Origin: Sisyra terminalis
Taxonomy: Eukaryota > Arthropoda > Insecta > Neuroptera > Sisyridae
Length of the DNA: 64,000 nucleotides
Reading direction: 5' to 3'
Assembly (NCBI GenBank): GCA_958496175.1
Contig: OY292277.1
Location: 20,106,282-20,170,281, forward strand
A program made the position numbers and the translations under genes. Below are positions 11,583 to 24,329 of this stretch, piece after piece. The first letter of the stretch is position 1, and every line of letters begins with the position of its first letter. The notes under the pieces were generated by a model. That model saw nothing but the letters and a program-made list of their open reading frames with translations. It was not told where the DNA came from and made no database searches.

Positions 11583-11958
11583 CATATTGCCACTGCTGCT
11601 AACTGTATAATAAACAGAGTGTGGCCATCTATTGTTAAAAAACAAAACTAAACTGCCACTTCTGAATGTGTTCATATGGTTCATATCTTCATTAGGGGCA
11701 TAATTTGAATTTGTTGAATTTGATTGATTTTGGTTTATTGTTGTATTTATTGATAAATTATTACATTAAATTGTAATCTTATATATTTATACGTTTCTAG
11801 AAGGACTACTTATTATTTACATTTTTAATTGTTTCCATGTTACCGTTGCTAATACATAACAGTTTATGGTTTTCATTATTTTTGATTTAATATCAATATC
11901 ATAATTGCAAAAAATATTAGTTCGTGTATTAATTTGATTGCTGTGTTAATATTTCACA

Positions 11959-14170
11959 ATGGAGTACGGTTACAAAATGGTTTTAAAAATTATGTTTGAG
12001 ACCATCTTAGCATTATTATGTATGGCTTAATGATTTTATAGATTCACTTAAAATTGCGGTATAACTATAATTGTATTTAACCACTCTTGGTTCTGTTAAT
12101 CAATTCTGGAAATATAAATTTACAGTGGTTACAGGGTTCTTATTTAAACTCATTGCCTTAATTAAATCTATTGATTTTATAAAAACTAAATTAAGTTTTA
12201 TTGATAAGCGGGAATATCTCAAAATTGGTGTATAAAATTAAGATAACCTACTAGGGTTTATGAGGTATCAAAATTGTAAAGAAGGTATCAAAATTTGAAC
12301 CTGATTGAGGTTTTAAGCTAAAGTTATCAATATGATTAATAATAATTGTATATTACGAATAAATTATTAATGATTAAAATCAAAAATATTACATACAAAA
12401 CTTATAATCGATTTTAGTGCTAACAAGTTTTATGGTTCATTACAAACTTAGTACGCCATTTAATCGTGGTTTCTTTTGCAATGATGAATCAATTCGATAT
12501 CCCTTCAAATCTTCAACTATCACCCATACAATATTGTTCACTTTTGCATATGGTGTGCCTATATTTACAGTACGTAAATATAATAATTCATACAACAAAA
12601 TCCGTTATATTGACCATGTAAGTATCCTGAACAGATTTTACTAATTTATTTTTTAGATCGTTGCAGTTGAATTAATCCATACGATGTTAGCAGAAAATAA
12701 TGAAAATCAAACACATCAAACAGTAGCCGGATTTTCGATTCCAAGATTAGTTTGGAATTGCTACATATATTTGGGACTGTTCTTCGTTGGTTTTTTTATG
12801 GTTAGCTTAATCACTAGTCTCGGGAAAACTACTGTTGGCCGTTTACGTCCGTTTTTTTTCGATGCCTGTAAACCCAGTGTTGATTGTACTGCTTCAGAAT
12901 TACAATATACTTATATAACCGATTATAAATGCACAGGCGAAAAATATAGTAGTACTGTAAGGTAGGTATACGGAAATTGTGACATAACATAACAGTTATA
13001 TACAGCAGAAATTATCTGATAAATTTTCAAAATATTATGTTTAGTAATTACATACTGTTTACGGAATTAATGATAGTAGGATAGTCGTGAACAGTAACTC
13101 TCTCGTGGGTTATATAATGGAATAAACAAAATTTAAAAATTGAAATTCAAACGAAGAAATCGATGATCACTGATTAAGTTTGCTTGGCAATCGAAATACG
13201 TATCTCGACAGTACTTCATAGATAAATTATGTTTGAATTTTTGTTCAAATTTATGTTTATTGTTTACTTTTGAAAATTATGTTGCATAAATGAGACTACA
13301 ATATATTGTAACGTTTTTGATAGTTATTTATATTTGACGGGTTCGTTGAGGATTTGTGATAGGGCATATAACAATACGCCAATTTATATAGTTATGAAAA
13401 TGTAATATATATTTGACTTCTCTACTCATGATCGAACCCTTTTTATAGTGGTTTAGACCTTTTAGCATTTTCAATTTCTAGAACACTTTCATCATCTTTC
13501 CATCTCATTGTTCTATTTCCTTTTATGAATCTCGCAGTGAGAGCCCAGGTATAAGACCCCGATATGTAATGATATTTTATATATTTAATAAAATAGGACA
13601 TATTGATTATTTTTAGTTACCACTTGAACTTAGGCTTATCTCATAGTGCTTTTAAAATTGTTTTCAAGTTTATGTTTACAATTACTATTTAAAATATTAT
13701 AAATACTTATCCCTAGTAATGTGCATGTTTTTTTAGAAAGTCATTTCCTTCGGGACACTCGTCGTATGCGTTCTATAGTGCATTTTTTGTTGCAGTAAGT
13801 TATTCTTTGTTTTTTGATTTGTTTATAGGTCGAATGGCATTTTATACATAATTAACAACCTATTTTTTAGATTTATTTACAATTACGGTTTAATTGGAAT
13901 TATAGTATACTGCTTCGATACTGTCTACAATTTGCATGTGTCCTATTCGCATTGTATACAGGTATTACACGTGTTAGTAATAACAAACATCATTCCACAG
14001 ATGTGCTAGCCGGTGCTTTTATTGGAATTTTCATAGCGATTTTCACTGTAATTATTTTGAATAATTTACATTCTGTTAATTAATTTTATATTAAAAAAAA
14101 ATTATTGTAGCATAATTCACAAAGGAACATTTCAGAAGAAACATCAACCAAGTCAACCAACCCAGCTTAA
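11959..14170 (+). CDS. wun: PAP2-A: wunen/LPP-type lipid phosphate phosphatase
   Basis: Predicted six-span membrane ecto-phosphatase that removes phosphate from lysophosphatidate-like lipids. Exons: 11959-12019, 12418-12569, 12657-12961, 13737-13794, 13871-14047 and probably 14111-14170 (270 residues). The 61-nt first exon (MEYGYKMVLKIMFETILALL) splices in phase 1, exactly as in PAP2-B. The family motif NRGFFCNDESIRYPF starts near residue 34. Phosphatase motifs are complete: C1 KTTVGRLRP (128-136), C2 PSGH (177-180) and C3 with R226, H232 and D236. C3 starts T-R rather than the usual S-R. The N-glycosylation sequon present before C2 in PAP2-B is absent (EKYSSTV). If the last 63-nt intron is retained, reading continues to a stop at 14081-14083 (262 residues). 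AATAAA at 14286 could end the transcript. The paralogue number cannot be fixed here. Confidence 0.88.
13184..13318 (+). repeat. Interspersed repeat R2, in PAP2-A intron 3
   Basis: It contains GCTTGGCAATCGAAATACGT, AATTATGTTTGAATTTTTGT and AAATGAGACTACAAT. The same order of motifs appears at 63340-63445 (+) and in reverse complement at 37385-37530. The shared TTGGCAATCGAAATA core suggests a transposon end. It is non-coding. Confidence 0.6.
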
Positions 14171-17100
14171 AAAAGTTAAATTTGTAATGCTTATATTATA
14201 TAAGTATCTATTCATGATTCAATATAATTGTACAATGAATCTAAAGATCAACATCGTTTTACTCAACCGTTTTGTATTTTAATTAAATAAATTAATCGTA
14301 CAATGATTATTCTTCATTTTACAATACAAAATAAGTTTCAAAATTTAGGTTTTCTTTTAAAATTTATACAAACATCCATACCGAAACGAAATTTTGTAAT
14401 CGCGCCTGGGTATTCTAAATTCTTAGAACTTTGGATTTTTGCCAAAATGGACAACCCTTAAAAGAAAAAAACAATAGTCCATTTAATACATTGTTCCCGT
14501 GCTTATCTCCCCACAATTTTTGTAGTCAAAATTTCTAGGTTTTTATTTAAATTTCATTTTCCTAAAAAAAAAATGAATCATAGACTGTCAATGGCCTAAT
14601 CAAATTTATTTCAACTCTCATTGTTTAGTAACAAAAGATTATTATTCATTTAAGTTTAATTTTTTCGTTTAATTAAAATAAATTAATTGAAACCCTTATT
14701 GAAACTAATTGTACGTAAGCTATTTTTACAGCCGCATATTGTCTCCAACAATGAATGAGCAATGCTCTTAATAAACTACAATTGAAATATTAGGAGTAAT
14801 ATTTATATTTCGCCTTTATTTTCAGTATACTTACACTGGTAAAAGTATATTGTAATATATTTTGAATCAAATCAACAAAGAAGGAAGAATACCCGACGCC
14901 TAATCAATCCAAATTATTAGTCTATTTAATAAAACGAGAGGAACAGGAAACACATTAAACACGGGGGAAGAACACCGACACGAGTTGATTATCAAAAGGG
15001 AAATTATATCGTAAATTATTAATCATCAAATTTTTTCATATTAACTTCTATGGATTAAATATTTAAATACCTAAATTAAAACAAATTTGAATTAATTTAT
15101 TCAATAAAGATAGCGTATGTTTTATCAGCGTTTTGTAGTGGTTTTGGATATTTTAAAACAAAAATAGGCCATGTGGTTGCAATATTAACTATCATTTTTT
15201 CCATTGAAATTATATATCAGTAAGAACATGAAACTTAAATGATATAAATAAGTAATATTTTGAATACTGTAATAAAATATTTCCTTAACTTTTAAAAATT
15301 TTAAATGTTTTTAATCAGGATTTAACCCGCGAGTTAGGTGTTACCCAACTAGACACTGGTGTCTGGTATTATAAATATGTTAAGTAAAAAAAATAGTTGA
15401 AAAGAAAAATTATTTTTCAATTAATCGATGTTATTTGACACCACATCGATATTTAACTACTAATATCCATTCTTATACTACGCTGAAAAATCCCTAACCC
15501 ACCTAACCCAATATTCCCATTTGTTTTCGCGAAAATTGGTATTCCTTACATCGAAATAGATAACACGAGTTACCCTATTATCTTCTTAAAGACCGAGGAC
15601 TGGATATCCAATTAAAAAAGGTTCCAAATTGTTTAATTAAAGTATTTGAAAAATAGAAAAATTGCGCATTTTTCTAAGTAAAAATGTTATAAATATGTTC
15701 TCTGAAACACGTATCCTTAACTAAATTCGATTATTTCTCTATTTTACATACTCACTTTCCTTCAACCATCGGTTTATTATGCCTATTTCATTATTAAGCG
15801 CATTTGGCATTACAACTTCTATGTACACATGTTTGTTCATGCTGCCAGAGTACATTTCCATAATTAAGAATTCTTGACTAAAAAGTTAACCCTCCTGTAC
15901 CTACGGTATGTATTTTGTACATACTATCTTTAATTACTTAAATATCTTTATAAATATAAGAGACAATCATTTTATATTTTAGATATTCGTCTTTCTCGTA
16001 TATCTGTCTCTTTCTTAAACATATCGAGAGTGAGCATGCGTGGTAGACGAGCTCAGCTGAGATATTTCCGATATTTCATTTCGGAGATTGTGAGGGGAAT
16101 ACTCAAATAAATTGTATTTCTCATAAATGTAGTCAATAATACTTATAATAATGATAATAATTGATGCAATAACCTTAAACTATGATCATTTAAAACAATA
16201 TTTGCAGGCAATCAAATATATCAGAATTTTAAATTTATTTTTTCAAATGTTGTAGTAAATACATATCGTCATGTTATACGATCCATTTTAAACACCGTAA
16301 AAGATAGGTCAAAATGAGATTTTGGACATAAGTGGAATGCGTAAAGCAATTTTCCCCTAATAAATATTTTCTAAGTTAACTTTTTAAGTTAATAACATAA
16401 AAACTAACCCTGAGGTTCAACTAAATTCATTCAGGATAATCCAAATTAATAATAAAAAAAAAAACAAAGAATTAATATATCCAAGGTTCAGAACTTTCTA
16501 CAGTGGAAAAATACAGATTCATCGATCGATTATTTTTAATAAACCTACTTTCAAAATTATCTCTTAGTTGATTTTTACCAAAATTTCTATTCATTAATCG
16601 CAGTTTAGCAATAAATCAAACTTCTTTTTTGGCATTTTTTATCTCTTAATTATGATTTAAAAATGCCTATTTTGAGCCCAAATTGGTCTAAAGGATTTTT
16701 GCGGTAGCTAGGCCAAAGGTCTTAGGATCATTTGAACCTAAACAGTTACATACAAAAAGAAAACTGTAATTATGCATGGATAACGCCGTATTTTAACCAT
16801 TAAATGTATGTTCTATTATAATATCAATACTAATCCGAATTAATATTAATGAGGACTTTTAAGGCAAACTAAAATTAATCGCATTTCTTATTTTATCCCA
16901 ACATAGAAAATGTAGGTACATGGTAAACGTTTATTGTTGTTGTTTAACTTTTAGTATTTTTCTTATCAATGAAAATATTTAAAATTAGCGTCCAAAGTCA
17001 TAAATTAATAATTTTATTGCGAAATAATATGAAAAGATATTCAAATGAAAATGTAGTTAAAAATGTGTAGATTGACATCGTTGGCATTCAAACTTTAGCT

Positions 17101-18179
17101 ATGATAAATGGTTCAATTAGGCTGGAACTTGCTGTTAGTTATTCAAGGATTTCATAAAGAAGCGTTAATATTATATTGTAGATGCAATATGCTGTCGTAC
17201 ATATTGTATTGTGCATTTCTTGGAAAATAAATATTATTATGAATAAATCAGTCGCTTTAACATAAAACAAAAGTCAACTTTGAGGCAGAGGAAGTATGGG
17301 AAAATAAAAAAGTCTTAAACACATATATACAAACGATCCATTGCAGGATGAATCTGGTTTCATGTTACAGTTGAAGACTTTGTATTCGGAACTTCAGCAT
17401 TTTTTTCAGATCTCAAATTAACAACAACCATATGGGGTGAAGAGTGTTTAGATTATAAAATGAATTCACTTGTGTTTGATTTTCTCTTCAATCAAGCCAT
17501 TCTCTTATTTCAAAAATACAAATGCATTTTATTTGGCTTTTGAAAGTTTTAAATTCTTTACAGCAAGAATTTTGTAAGATTGATACTTAACAAAGTTTTT
17601 TTGTTCTTTAAATTTGAAAATATTTTATATTTGTGTTTCAATATTGATAATAGCGCTCAAAAGGTTTTTGACAAAAGGCAAAACGTAATCCTTTTTTTTA
17701 ATTGATTTTTATCTTTTAAAGCTTAAAATCAAATCGTCAAAAATAATAAAAGTCCATGGAAAACACCAAAGACCATTAAATCCCAAAATTCTTCATTTTT
17801 GAGTCAAAATTTGCCTTTTTATTATACCTAGGGTAAAAGACATTTTACCTGAATTTTTTTTTTTTTAAATTTCTGTTTCGCATTGTCAAGGGTTGTATAG
17901 GGTTGAACCAGTTTGAATTTTGAAGAAAAAAAAATGTGGAAAAAGATAAAGGATAGATGGGATGGATACATATCTTATAGTTCAACTTTGTTCAATCCTT
18001 CAAAAATAGGTAGGTACTCAGTCAGGGGCCGTTACAAGAGGAAGACGATTGAAACTACACAAATAATAATAATAATGCAAAATTTCTCGTAAGTACAACG
18101 AAGAATTAGAGTCCGAGTAAATCATTATTATTAAGAGCATTAAACGGATTGATATTGATGCTACAGAAAAAAAAGTTTC
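14171..18179. other. Intergenic stretch between the PAP2 genes, no gene seen
   Basis: No frame longer than about 60 codons is convincing on either strand. Possible PAP2-A polyadenylation signals are near 14286. A short palindrome, GACACTGGTGTC, lies near 15352. The section 15960-16100 has a pyrimidine-rich stretch and somewhat higher G+C, possibly regulatory. No PAP2 motif (RGFFC, GRLRP, PSGH) was found here, so I see no third paralogue. Confidence 0.4.
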
Positions 18180-18700
18180 TGACATTTTTCACAGGTCCTA
18201 AGTCATATTTAATTAAAATAAAAAATTATGTTAAAAATACAATCATTCAGGGAAGTGGAACCTGTGAAAAATATCAAAAACTTTTATAGAGATAAGTTAT
18301 AGGAAAAAAAGTGCTCTACAAAAAATGTCCTATAAAATTTTCTCATAAAATTGATGGTTGCGTCAAAAAATTGAAAAAAATATTAAAATTTCTTTTTAGT
18401 TTAACTTTGACCTCGAATAACTTTTGAAGGAATAAATATATCACTTGTGCGAGACTTTTTTTGTAGATCGTTCAATTTTCTACAAGAATATATCTTGGTC
18501 ATTCCGAAATATTGTCCAACGTGAGCTATAAAATTCCAAAGTGCAAGAGAATATTGTTCCCATGTTATTTAAATGGAAAACCGAAATTTGCGATGCGGCA
18601 CCTCTTAATATTAATATTAAGAGCTTAAACTTTCACAGTTTTTTTTTTTTTTGTAATTTCCAAGAATATTTTCGATATAATTAAGAGAAAAAAATCATAA
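18180..18700. repeat. Interspersed repeat family R1, copy B
   Basis: It is nearly identical over about 400 bp to 3030-3421 plus 3800-3960, in the same orientation. Shared segments include CACAGGTCCTA, GTGCTCTACAAAAAATGTCC, TTCAATTTTCTACAAGAATA and TGTTCCCATGTTATT. The inner unit duplicated in copy A is single here. It is non-coding. Confidence 0.7.
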
Positions 18701-18810
18701 TTTTTTTTGAATCACCTAGACTTAAAATATAATTGGAATTGATAAATTTGTTGTGTCTATACTTTACATAATATTATTTGAAAATTAGCAGGAAAGTGGA
18801 CTTATAGGAT

Positions 18811-19336
18811 GTAAATCCATAAAGGTACTAATAATTAATTCAGCGACGTTTCGGTCCTTTATTTGACCTTCATCAGGCTTCTTAATATAAAGTATATAAT
18901 ATACATCTCAAATACAGCAACATAGATTATGATTTTTTTATCACTCACATACATTAAAAGTTTTAAAATTTTTTATAATAAATTAAGTAAATCGTGTTAT
19001 TTAAAATCATTTTAAAAGTAACAATACCAAGCATTTGACTTGTATATTGCACAATTAATTTCAGACTAGATTTGACGTAAACAAACATCAAAAAAAATAA
19101 AATATTTTTTAATTTTACTTTTAGAATGATTTTAAATAACACGTTTTTTTTAATTTATTATAAAAAAAATTAATGTAAAAATTTTAACAATTTTAATGTA
19201 TGTGTGTGATAAAAAAATCATAATCTATGTCGCTGTATTTGAGATGTATATTATATACTTTATATTAAGAAGCCTGATGAAGGTCAAATAAAGGACCGAA
19301 ACGTCACTGAATTAATTATTAGTATATGGATTTACA
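18811..19336. mobile_element. Foldback element with GACGTTTCGGTCC arms
   Basis: The left arm from TGTAAATCCATA (18811) through GACGTTTCGGTCCTTTATTT is mirrored by the right arm, GGACCGAAACGTCACTGAAT and TATGGATTTACA (to 19336). Pairing continues inward through CTCAAATACAGC and, loosely, across the AT-rich middle. The element is about 526 bp and non-coding. A related GGCCGAAACGTCGCGAG motif stands alone at 56811. Confidence 0.75.
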
Positions 19337-19444
19337 CATAGCTTGGTATCTATTCATATATTATCTACTGGTAGTACTGCCTAGTAACTAGTAAATGTAC
19401 ATTTTAGAGAAAAAAATAAATCGTTCTTTTATAATATTACTCTA

Positions 19445-19505
19445 AGGGGACATTCATAAATAACGTAACACGCTTTGGAGGAAAGTGATGTCACTATTTT
19501 TCTAG
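19445..19505 (+). repeat. Fragment of the GGGGCCATCCATAAATTACG element
   Basis: AGGGGACATTCATAAATAAC followed by GTAACACG is a diverged copy of the end of the element at 39596-40131. No second end is found, so this is a truncated relic. Confidence 0.55.
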
Positions 19506-19732
19506 TTTTACTTACAAAAAATAAAATATCATTTTTGTAGATTGAAAATATCCTAGCACAATTTGCTGTATGTGATTTATAAAGATTTGAAGTACTCGAG
19601 GGTGATTTTCAAATAAATTGCATTAATTACCCGAAACCAAAAATTCGGTAGTTGAAAAGAAATATTCAAAGTTGGATCTTGTAATCTGGTATCTACAACC
19701 TAATTCAGAGGTGGCCAATCTCAAATATATAC

Positions 19733-19875
19733 ACTCATCCCTCGATTTCCGCGGGAGGTACATTCCAAGCGAAAACGTCTAAATTGAGAGTTCGAGTTCA
19801 TGCAAAACCGGACGATAGGTTCCAGAAAATGAAAATCCGCGTAAATCGAGACTTCAAGTTCATTTAAAGTAGGGG
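19733..19875 (-). mobile_element. Tigger end fragment
   Basis: It begins with CACTCATCCCTCGATTTCCG and runs through TAGGTTCCAG and CGCGTAAATCGAGACTTC. In reverse complement this follows the 3' 170 bp of the Tigger element at 6662-7653. No opposite end is seen. It represents a second, truncated copy of the same family. Confidence 0.75.
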
Positions 19876-22800
19876 GGGATAAAATTTTTAGTACACATTT
19901 TCAATTAAAAGATTTGGAATTGACCTAAAAGTGAGCGAAGCGAGTAGAGCACACACTTTACTCATACCTAACAATAAAAAAGGACATTGATCAGATATTA
20001 TCATTTTCCTTTAGTGTTTAGAACCTTTATAACAAAGCTCTTTTCTTATATGCTTTCTTACTTAAAATAACTAAGAAAACGAAGAAAAAAATAAAAAAAT
20101 AATGTACTACGTACCTCTGTGTACGTACACATATTTGATTCTTATCGAAATTATATTTTAATTTATTTTTTCTATTAATGCTGTTTATTTATTAAGTATA
20201 CGTTCGTGTTACGTAGCACAGATTTGTGTTCTTTTAATAACTAACAATGACTAAGTGTTCACACATGAGTCAAATTTAAATGGAAAAATAAATGTAATGA
20301 AACAAACAACTGATATCACATAGTAATAACAAATTAGTACTATAACGCGTGAAAAAGTGTGAAGAAAACTTCTTAAATTTAAAAATAATAATTACTTATG
20401 TACAAAGAGTCGATAAAAATGGCCATTTGTAACACGGTGAAGGTAAGACTTCCTATTTAGTAGAAAACTACATCAAGTTACTTATCATTTGTATAATTAT
20501 TGATCAATTCTAAATATCTTTACACGCATAATCTTGTTTCAGTAAATAGGGATAAGTATAAATTATTTACTTACGTAATTATTGATATAGATAGTGAAAT
20601 ATTCATAATAATAACGAGTATTTTCAATAATTAGGTCATTATCAACTAGTCATCAAGTTCGATGAAATGTACAGCTTTTAATCCTATGCATTAATTATAG
20701 CTTTTATCCATTTTTCTAAAAGAATGTTTATGACGTATTATACATACTGTAATAAGCAATTATTATATTTGCAACTGGATTAATAGATAACGTGGGTAGC
20801 TTTAACTGTTTGGTATTTCCCAAATAAAATTCCATTATAAAAAGAACTATTTTTTTTTTCGATTAACTACTTACTCGAACTCAACACAACTTAACGGACC
20901 TGACAACCAACTAAATAAAATAATTTATGAATAAATAAAAAAAGGGCCCGTAAAAACACTTAATGTATTTTTGTTGTTGTATTAAAGTTTTCTTCAGCAC
21001 AAAATTTTAATATATTTTATGGAGATTTTATTTTTAGTCCATATTCTCTTCTACACGGAGAAAAAATATAGTAGGTAACTTTTATAAAAATAAGTGGGTT
21101 TACGTAGAATAAGTACTAAATTTCAAATGTAATGTTGAAACGCTATTGAAATGATTTAAACATTTATATTGGAGTATGTTTTATAATCCGCATAATAATG
21201 TTTTGAGCTTAGAATTGGAGCCGCTAGTAAATTGTATAATTCAAATATTAATCAAAAGGTCGGTTAGTAGTAGGTCCAAATCTAATAGAATATGATTTAA
21301 TAAATGAAAGCTCAGATGGAAAAAGAATTGTTGAAAGAAATTATATGTGCTAATGATGTAAATAGTGAAAATTTTGTTGAAAACCAAGTTTATTGACATG
21401 TATCTAATAATAGTAATACTATCATATAACAAAGAAATATTAATCCTACGCCTGAATAAAATAAATTATTTAATCCATCATCTTAATTAAATTGTAGTTG
21501 GGGGTAATTCTCATCAAATTCCGAAATTGGGTCTAAAAAATTTATAAAAATTTGTTTTTTGGCAATTTTCCAGTATTTGTGTAAATAGATGTTACCAATT
21601 TAGTGGTCCCCAGAATAAACTAATTTTTGACGAATTATAAGGATAATTTATAATTTTGAAAGTAAGAGAATGTTTTTTTAGGCCATACCGTCATTGAAGC
21701 GTATCTGTTATTATTTGATAGAGTACAAAAAGTTTGGACCTTAACAGTATTATTGTTACGTTAATATAGTATTCCTCTGTAAAGTGTTAATTGTTGTCCT
21801 GTTCCGTCAAAATGAACTACTTGTATCTTTTCATTGCACTTACAGCAATAATTTTCACTAAAGTTAATATGAATGATGTCCTCATTTTTAAGCAGGAAAA
21901 AATGGTGAATTTAAGTATTAAATAAGCAAAGAAATAAAAAAAAACAAGTTCGACTAGTTTAAAAGTCATTATCACATATATCGTCATTCCCTCGTTTCAA
22001 TTTGAAATGAAGGAATGACGAAATGAAGTATAACTCAAAAATTTTGGAACTTAATCTTTTGTTACATCTGAATTTTTGTGTAAATTTACTATCTCTGACA
22101 ACCTACTTTACTATTCAATTGTTATTAAACTATAGTAAATACCTTTATTTTTCTTCAATGTGAGGGAATGACGGACTAAAAATGTAATCTTGAAATAATT
22201 TTCATATTTTTATTTTTTGAACAGATACTTTAACACGTATAAGATGATTTAATATGTAAAATAATTGATAGTATTGCCAATAATCAAAAATTGGGGGGAA
22301 CCTTCATAAATGATTACAGATGCATTTATATATCAACTGTTAGTAAAGGTATGAGGGAATGATTCATTTTATGGGACACATAAAAATATATTTGAAAACA
22401 TGTTCTTTACTTTTCATTCCAAACTCAAAAGATTTTTGAAAATCTATTGTGGTTTTAATCGATTAGTCAAATTAGAAAACATTTTTTTTTTAAAAATTTT
22501 TGATTTAGAAGTTCATAAATTTGCTAATCTTAAGCTTGGGATATAGTGAGGACATGATTTTCAGGGTACTATTTATTTATTATTCTATAGAGATATTCAT
22601 ATGGTTTAAAAATTACGACCAACACTATAGCCCAAGAAATGTTCTTTTCAAAGAAAAAAGTTTCCATCATAGGCCACTTAGATTTTTGTAACAGAAAGGA
22701 CAAGAATTTTAAAATTTCATGAAAATTACCCTTTTTTATTTACTTGGCTTTGTTCTTCCAACTTTTGGCCACTTTTTTACATTATATTTTTAAAGTTATA

Positions 22801-23041
22801 CAAATTTAGCATACTCATTTGTAGTTTGTGTTTGGCTAGCGACGTGCTTCATGCATCTAAATTATACTTCCTGGTCATATTATTAGACGCACTTCAGATT
22901 TTACACAAAATGTACATATTCTACTGAATTAAATTTAATACGGTTTACTTTTTACATTATAAAAAGTTGTATTGCTTTTTAAGAAATATATTTTGTGGAT
23001 AAGGGTGAAACCTGGTTAGTATGCCTACTACCCTACTTTAG
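19876..23041. other. Intergenic stretch with a palindrome, no gene accepted
   Basis: A near-perfect 39-bp palindrome is at 21982-22020 (CGTCATTCC...GGAATGACG). Related GAGGGAATGA motifs recur at 22162 and 22352. Segments GATGTCCTCATTT (21874) and TGAGGACATGATTT (22547) are inverted, hinting at a decayed DNA element of about 700 bp. A 37-codon frame at 21812 that begins like a signal peptide lies within this area and is not accepted as a gene. Confidence 0.4.
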
Positions 23042-23242
23042 GATAATAGCCTTGATTTGAAACCCATTGAAAATATGTGGAAGTTGCTGAAGAAAAAAGT
23101 AGCTAAATAGGTAGTCACAACAGAAAAATAGCCCATAGAAAAAATATTCACGTATGTAATCATCATCCCCAAATACAGCAGACAGTATTGTCCTACATAG
23201 ACAGCATACTGCGCAGAATGGGAACTAAAATATCAGTAAGAA
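23042..23242 (+). pseudogene. Tc1-like transposase C-terminal relic
   Basis: One frame gives DNSLDLKPIENMWKLLKKKV, matching the end of the DDE domain of Tc1-like transposases (SPDLNPIENLWxxxKxxV). The E of PIEN is the last catalytic acid. In-frame stops follow (after VAK, before PIEK and later), and weakly similar residues continue to about 23242. Only this segment is recognisable, so it is an old dead copy. Confidence 0.75.
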
Positions 23243-24329
23243 ACGGGGTTTCAATTGAATATTAAAAAATTCAGCTCGCCATAATTAAGAAGATGTTTAA
23301 TTAATTTGATGGTAAACATTTATTTTTAGTAAATATGATTTTTGATCTCGCTAGTAGGTAATAAGCGTAATAAATAAAATTTGTACAGGAAAGTTAAACC
23401 CAATCAAAAATATGGAACCGAAATAAAATAGTTCTTACTTCAGGTTTTATACAAAACTTGCGTCTATTAATATGGCCAGGGACTGTAATTATTAAACTGT
23501 AGAAAAACGGTTGCTGATAGTGCGAATAGATATGATATGAATGATAGTAATAGATTAACTATAAAATTTTGAATTTTGAAACAATTAATCAGAGTATCCA
23601 AAAATGATATTAAGTTTTCACTTCAGTCGGCATTCTCGATGACTGTTTTAATTTTTTTCTAGTAAAATATTATGGTGCACTTCATTTTTAAAAGTGAGTT
23701 TTGAGCAGTCTGAGTACATTGATATCCTTATAATTATGTAAAAAACTTTATTTTTACAGAACAATTAAGCAAATAACATTTATAGGTAATTACATAATTA
23801 AATGGACGTAAGCGATAAGATTATCTTATCATTATTTTTTTTTACAAAAATAAACAAATAAAATTTGATTTTTTTTTTTAATTAAAATTCTCAAAATACA
23901 CTAAAATTTGAAGTAATTATATTTTTACTCCAAATTAAAATAGTTCAGCCCAGTTAGATGTAATGAGTGAGCTATTATATTTTGCACAGTAATTTTTAAC
24001 GATATTGCGCAAACTCTAGTTATGTTAGAGGGGGTTTATTTATGTCAGGCAAGCCGTCAAGCAGAATGCGGTGTACTTAAAATGAATCGAAATATTCAGT
24101 TAGGAAATGTTGTGATAGTACTACCTGTGTTAATAATACCATTGTAATTCATGGCGAATTAGTATTTTTTAATTTTATCTGTATATATGAAAGCGGAATT
24201 TAAATTATCTTTATAGGTTATAATATAATCTGAGAGTGTAGGTCGGTAGTTTATGTTACTAGTTTATCAATGCACTAAAGTTAAATTTTCCCCCCCTGAG
24301 TGTTGAAAATTATTTTTAATTGTTATACA
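23243..24329. other. Upstream region of PAP2-B
   Basis: No gene is seen. A possible initiator (ATTCAGTTAG) lies near 24092, and a C-rich patch (TTTTCCCCCCCTGAG) about 40 bp before the start codon. Neither is proof of the true promoter. Confidence 0.3.

Noticed and set aside
9331..11636. Terminal inverted repeats of the P-type element (ATGGGGGTGTCACTCT near 9342 and the complement of AGAGTGTGGCCAT near 11617)
   Set aside because: Similarity is only patchy and no 8-bp target duplication is visible, so I do not set element borders.
21812..21925. 37-codon frame starting MNYLYLFIALTAIIFTKVNM, resembling a secretory signal peptide
   Set aside because: It is short, ends in AT-rich low-complexity sequence, and lies in an area with decayed transposon-like repeats. 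No following exon with protein character was found.
14171..24329. A third PAP2 paralogue between the two genes
   Set aside because: No RGFFC, GRLRP, PSGH or HHPTD-like codon series was found on either strand.
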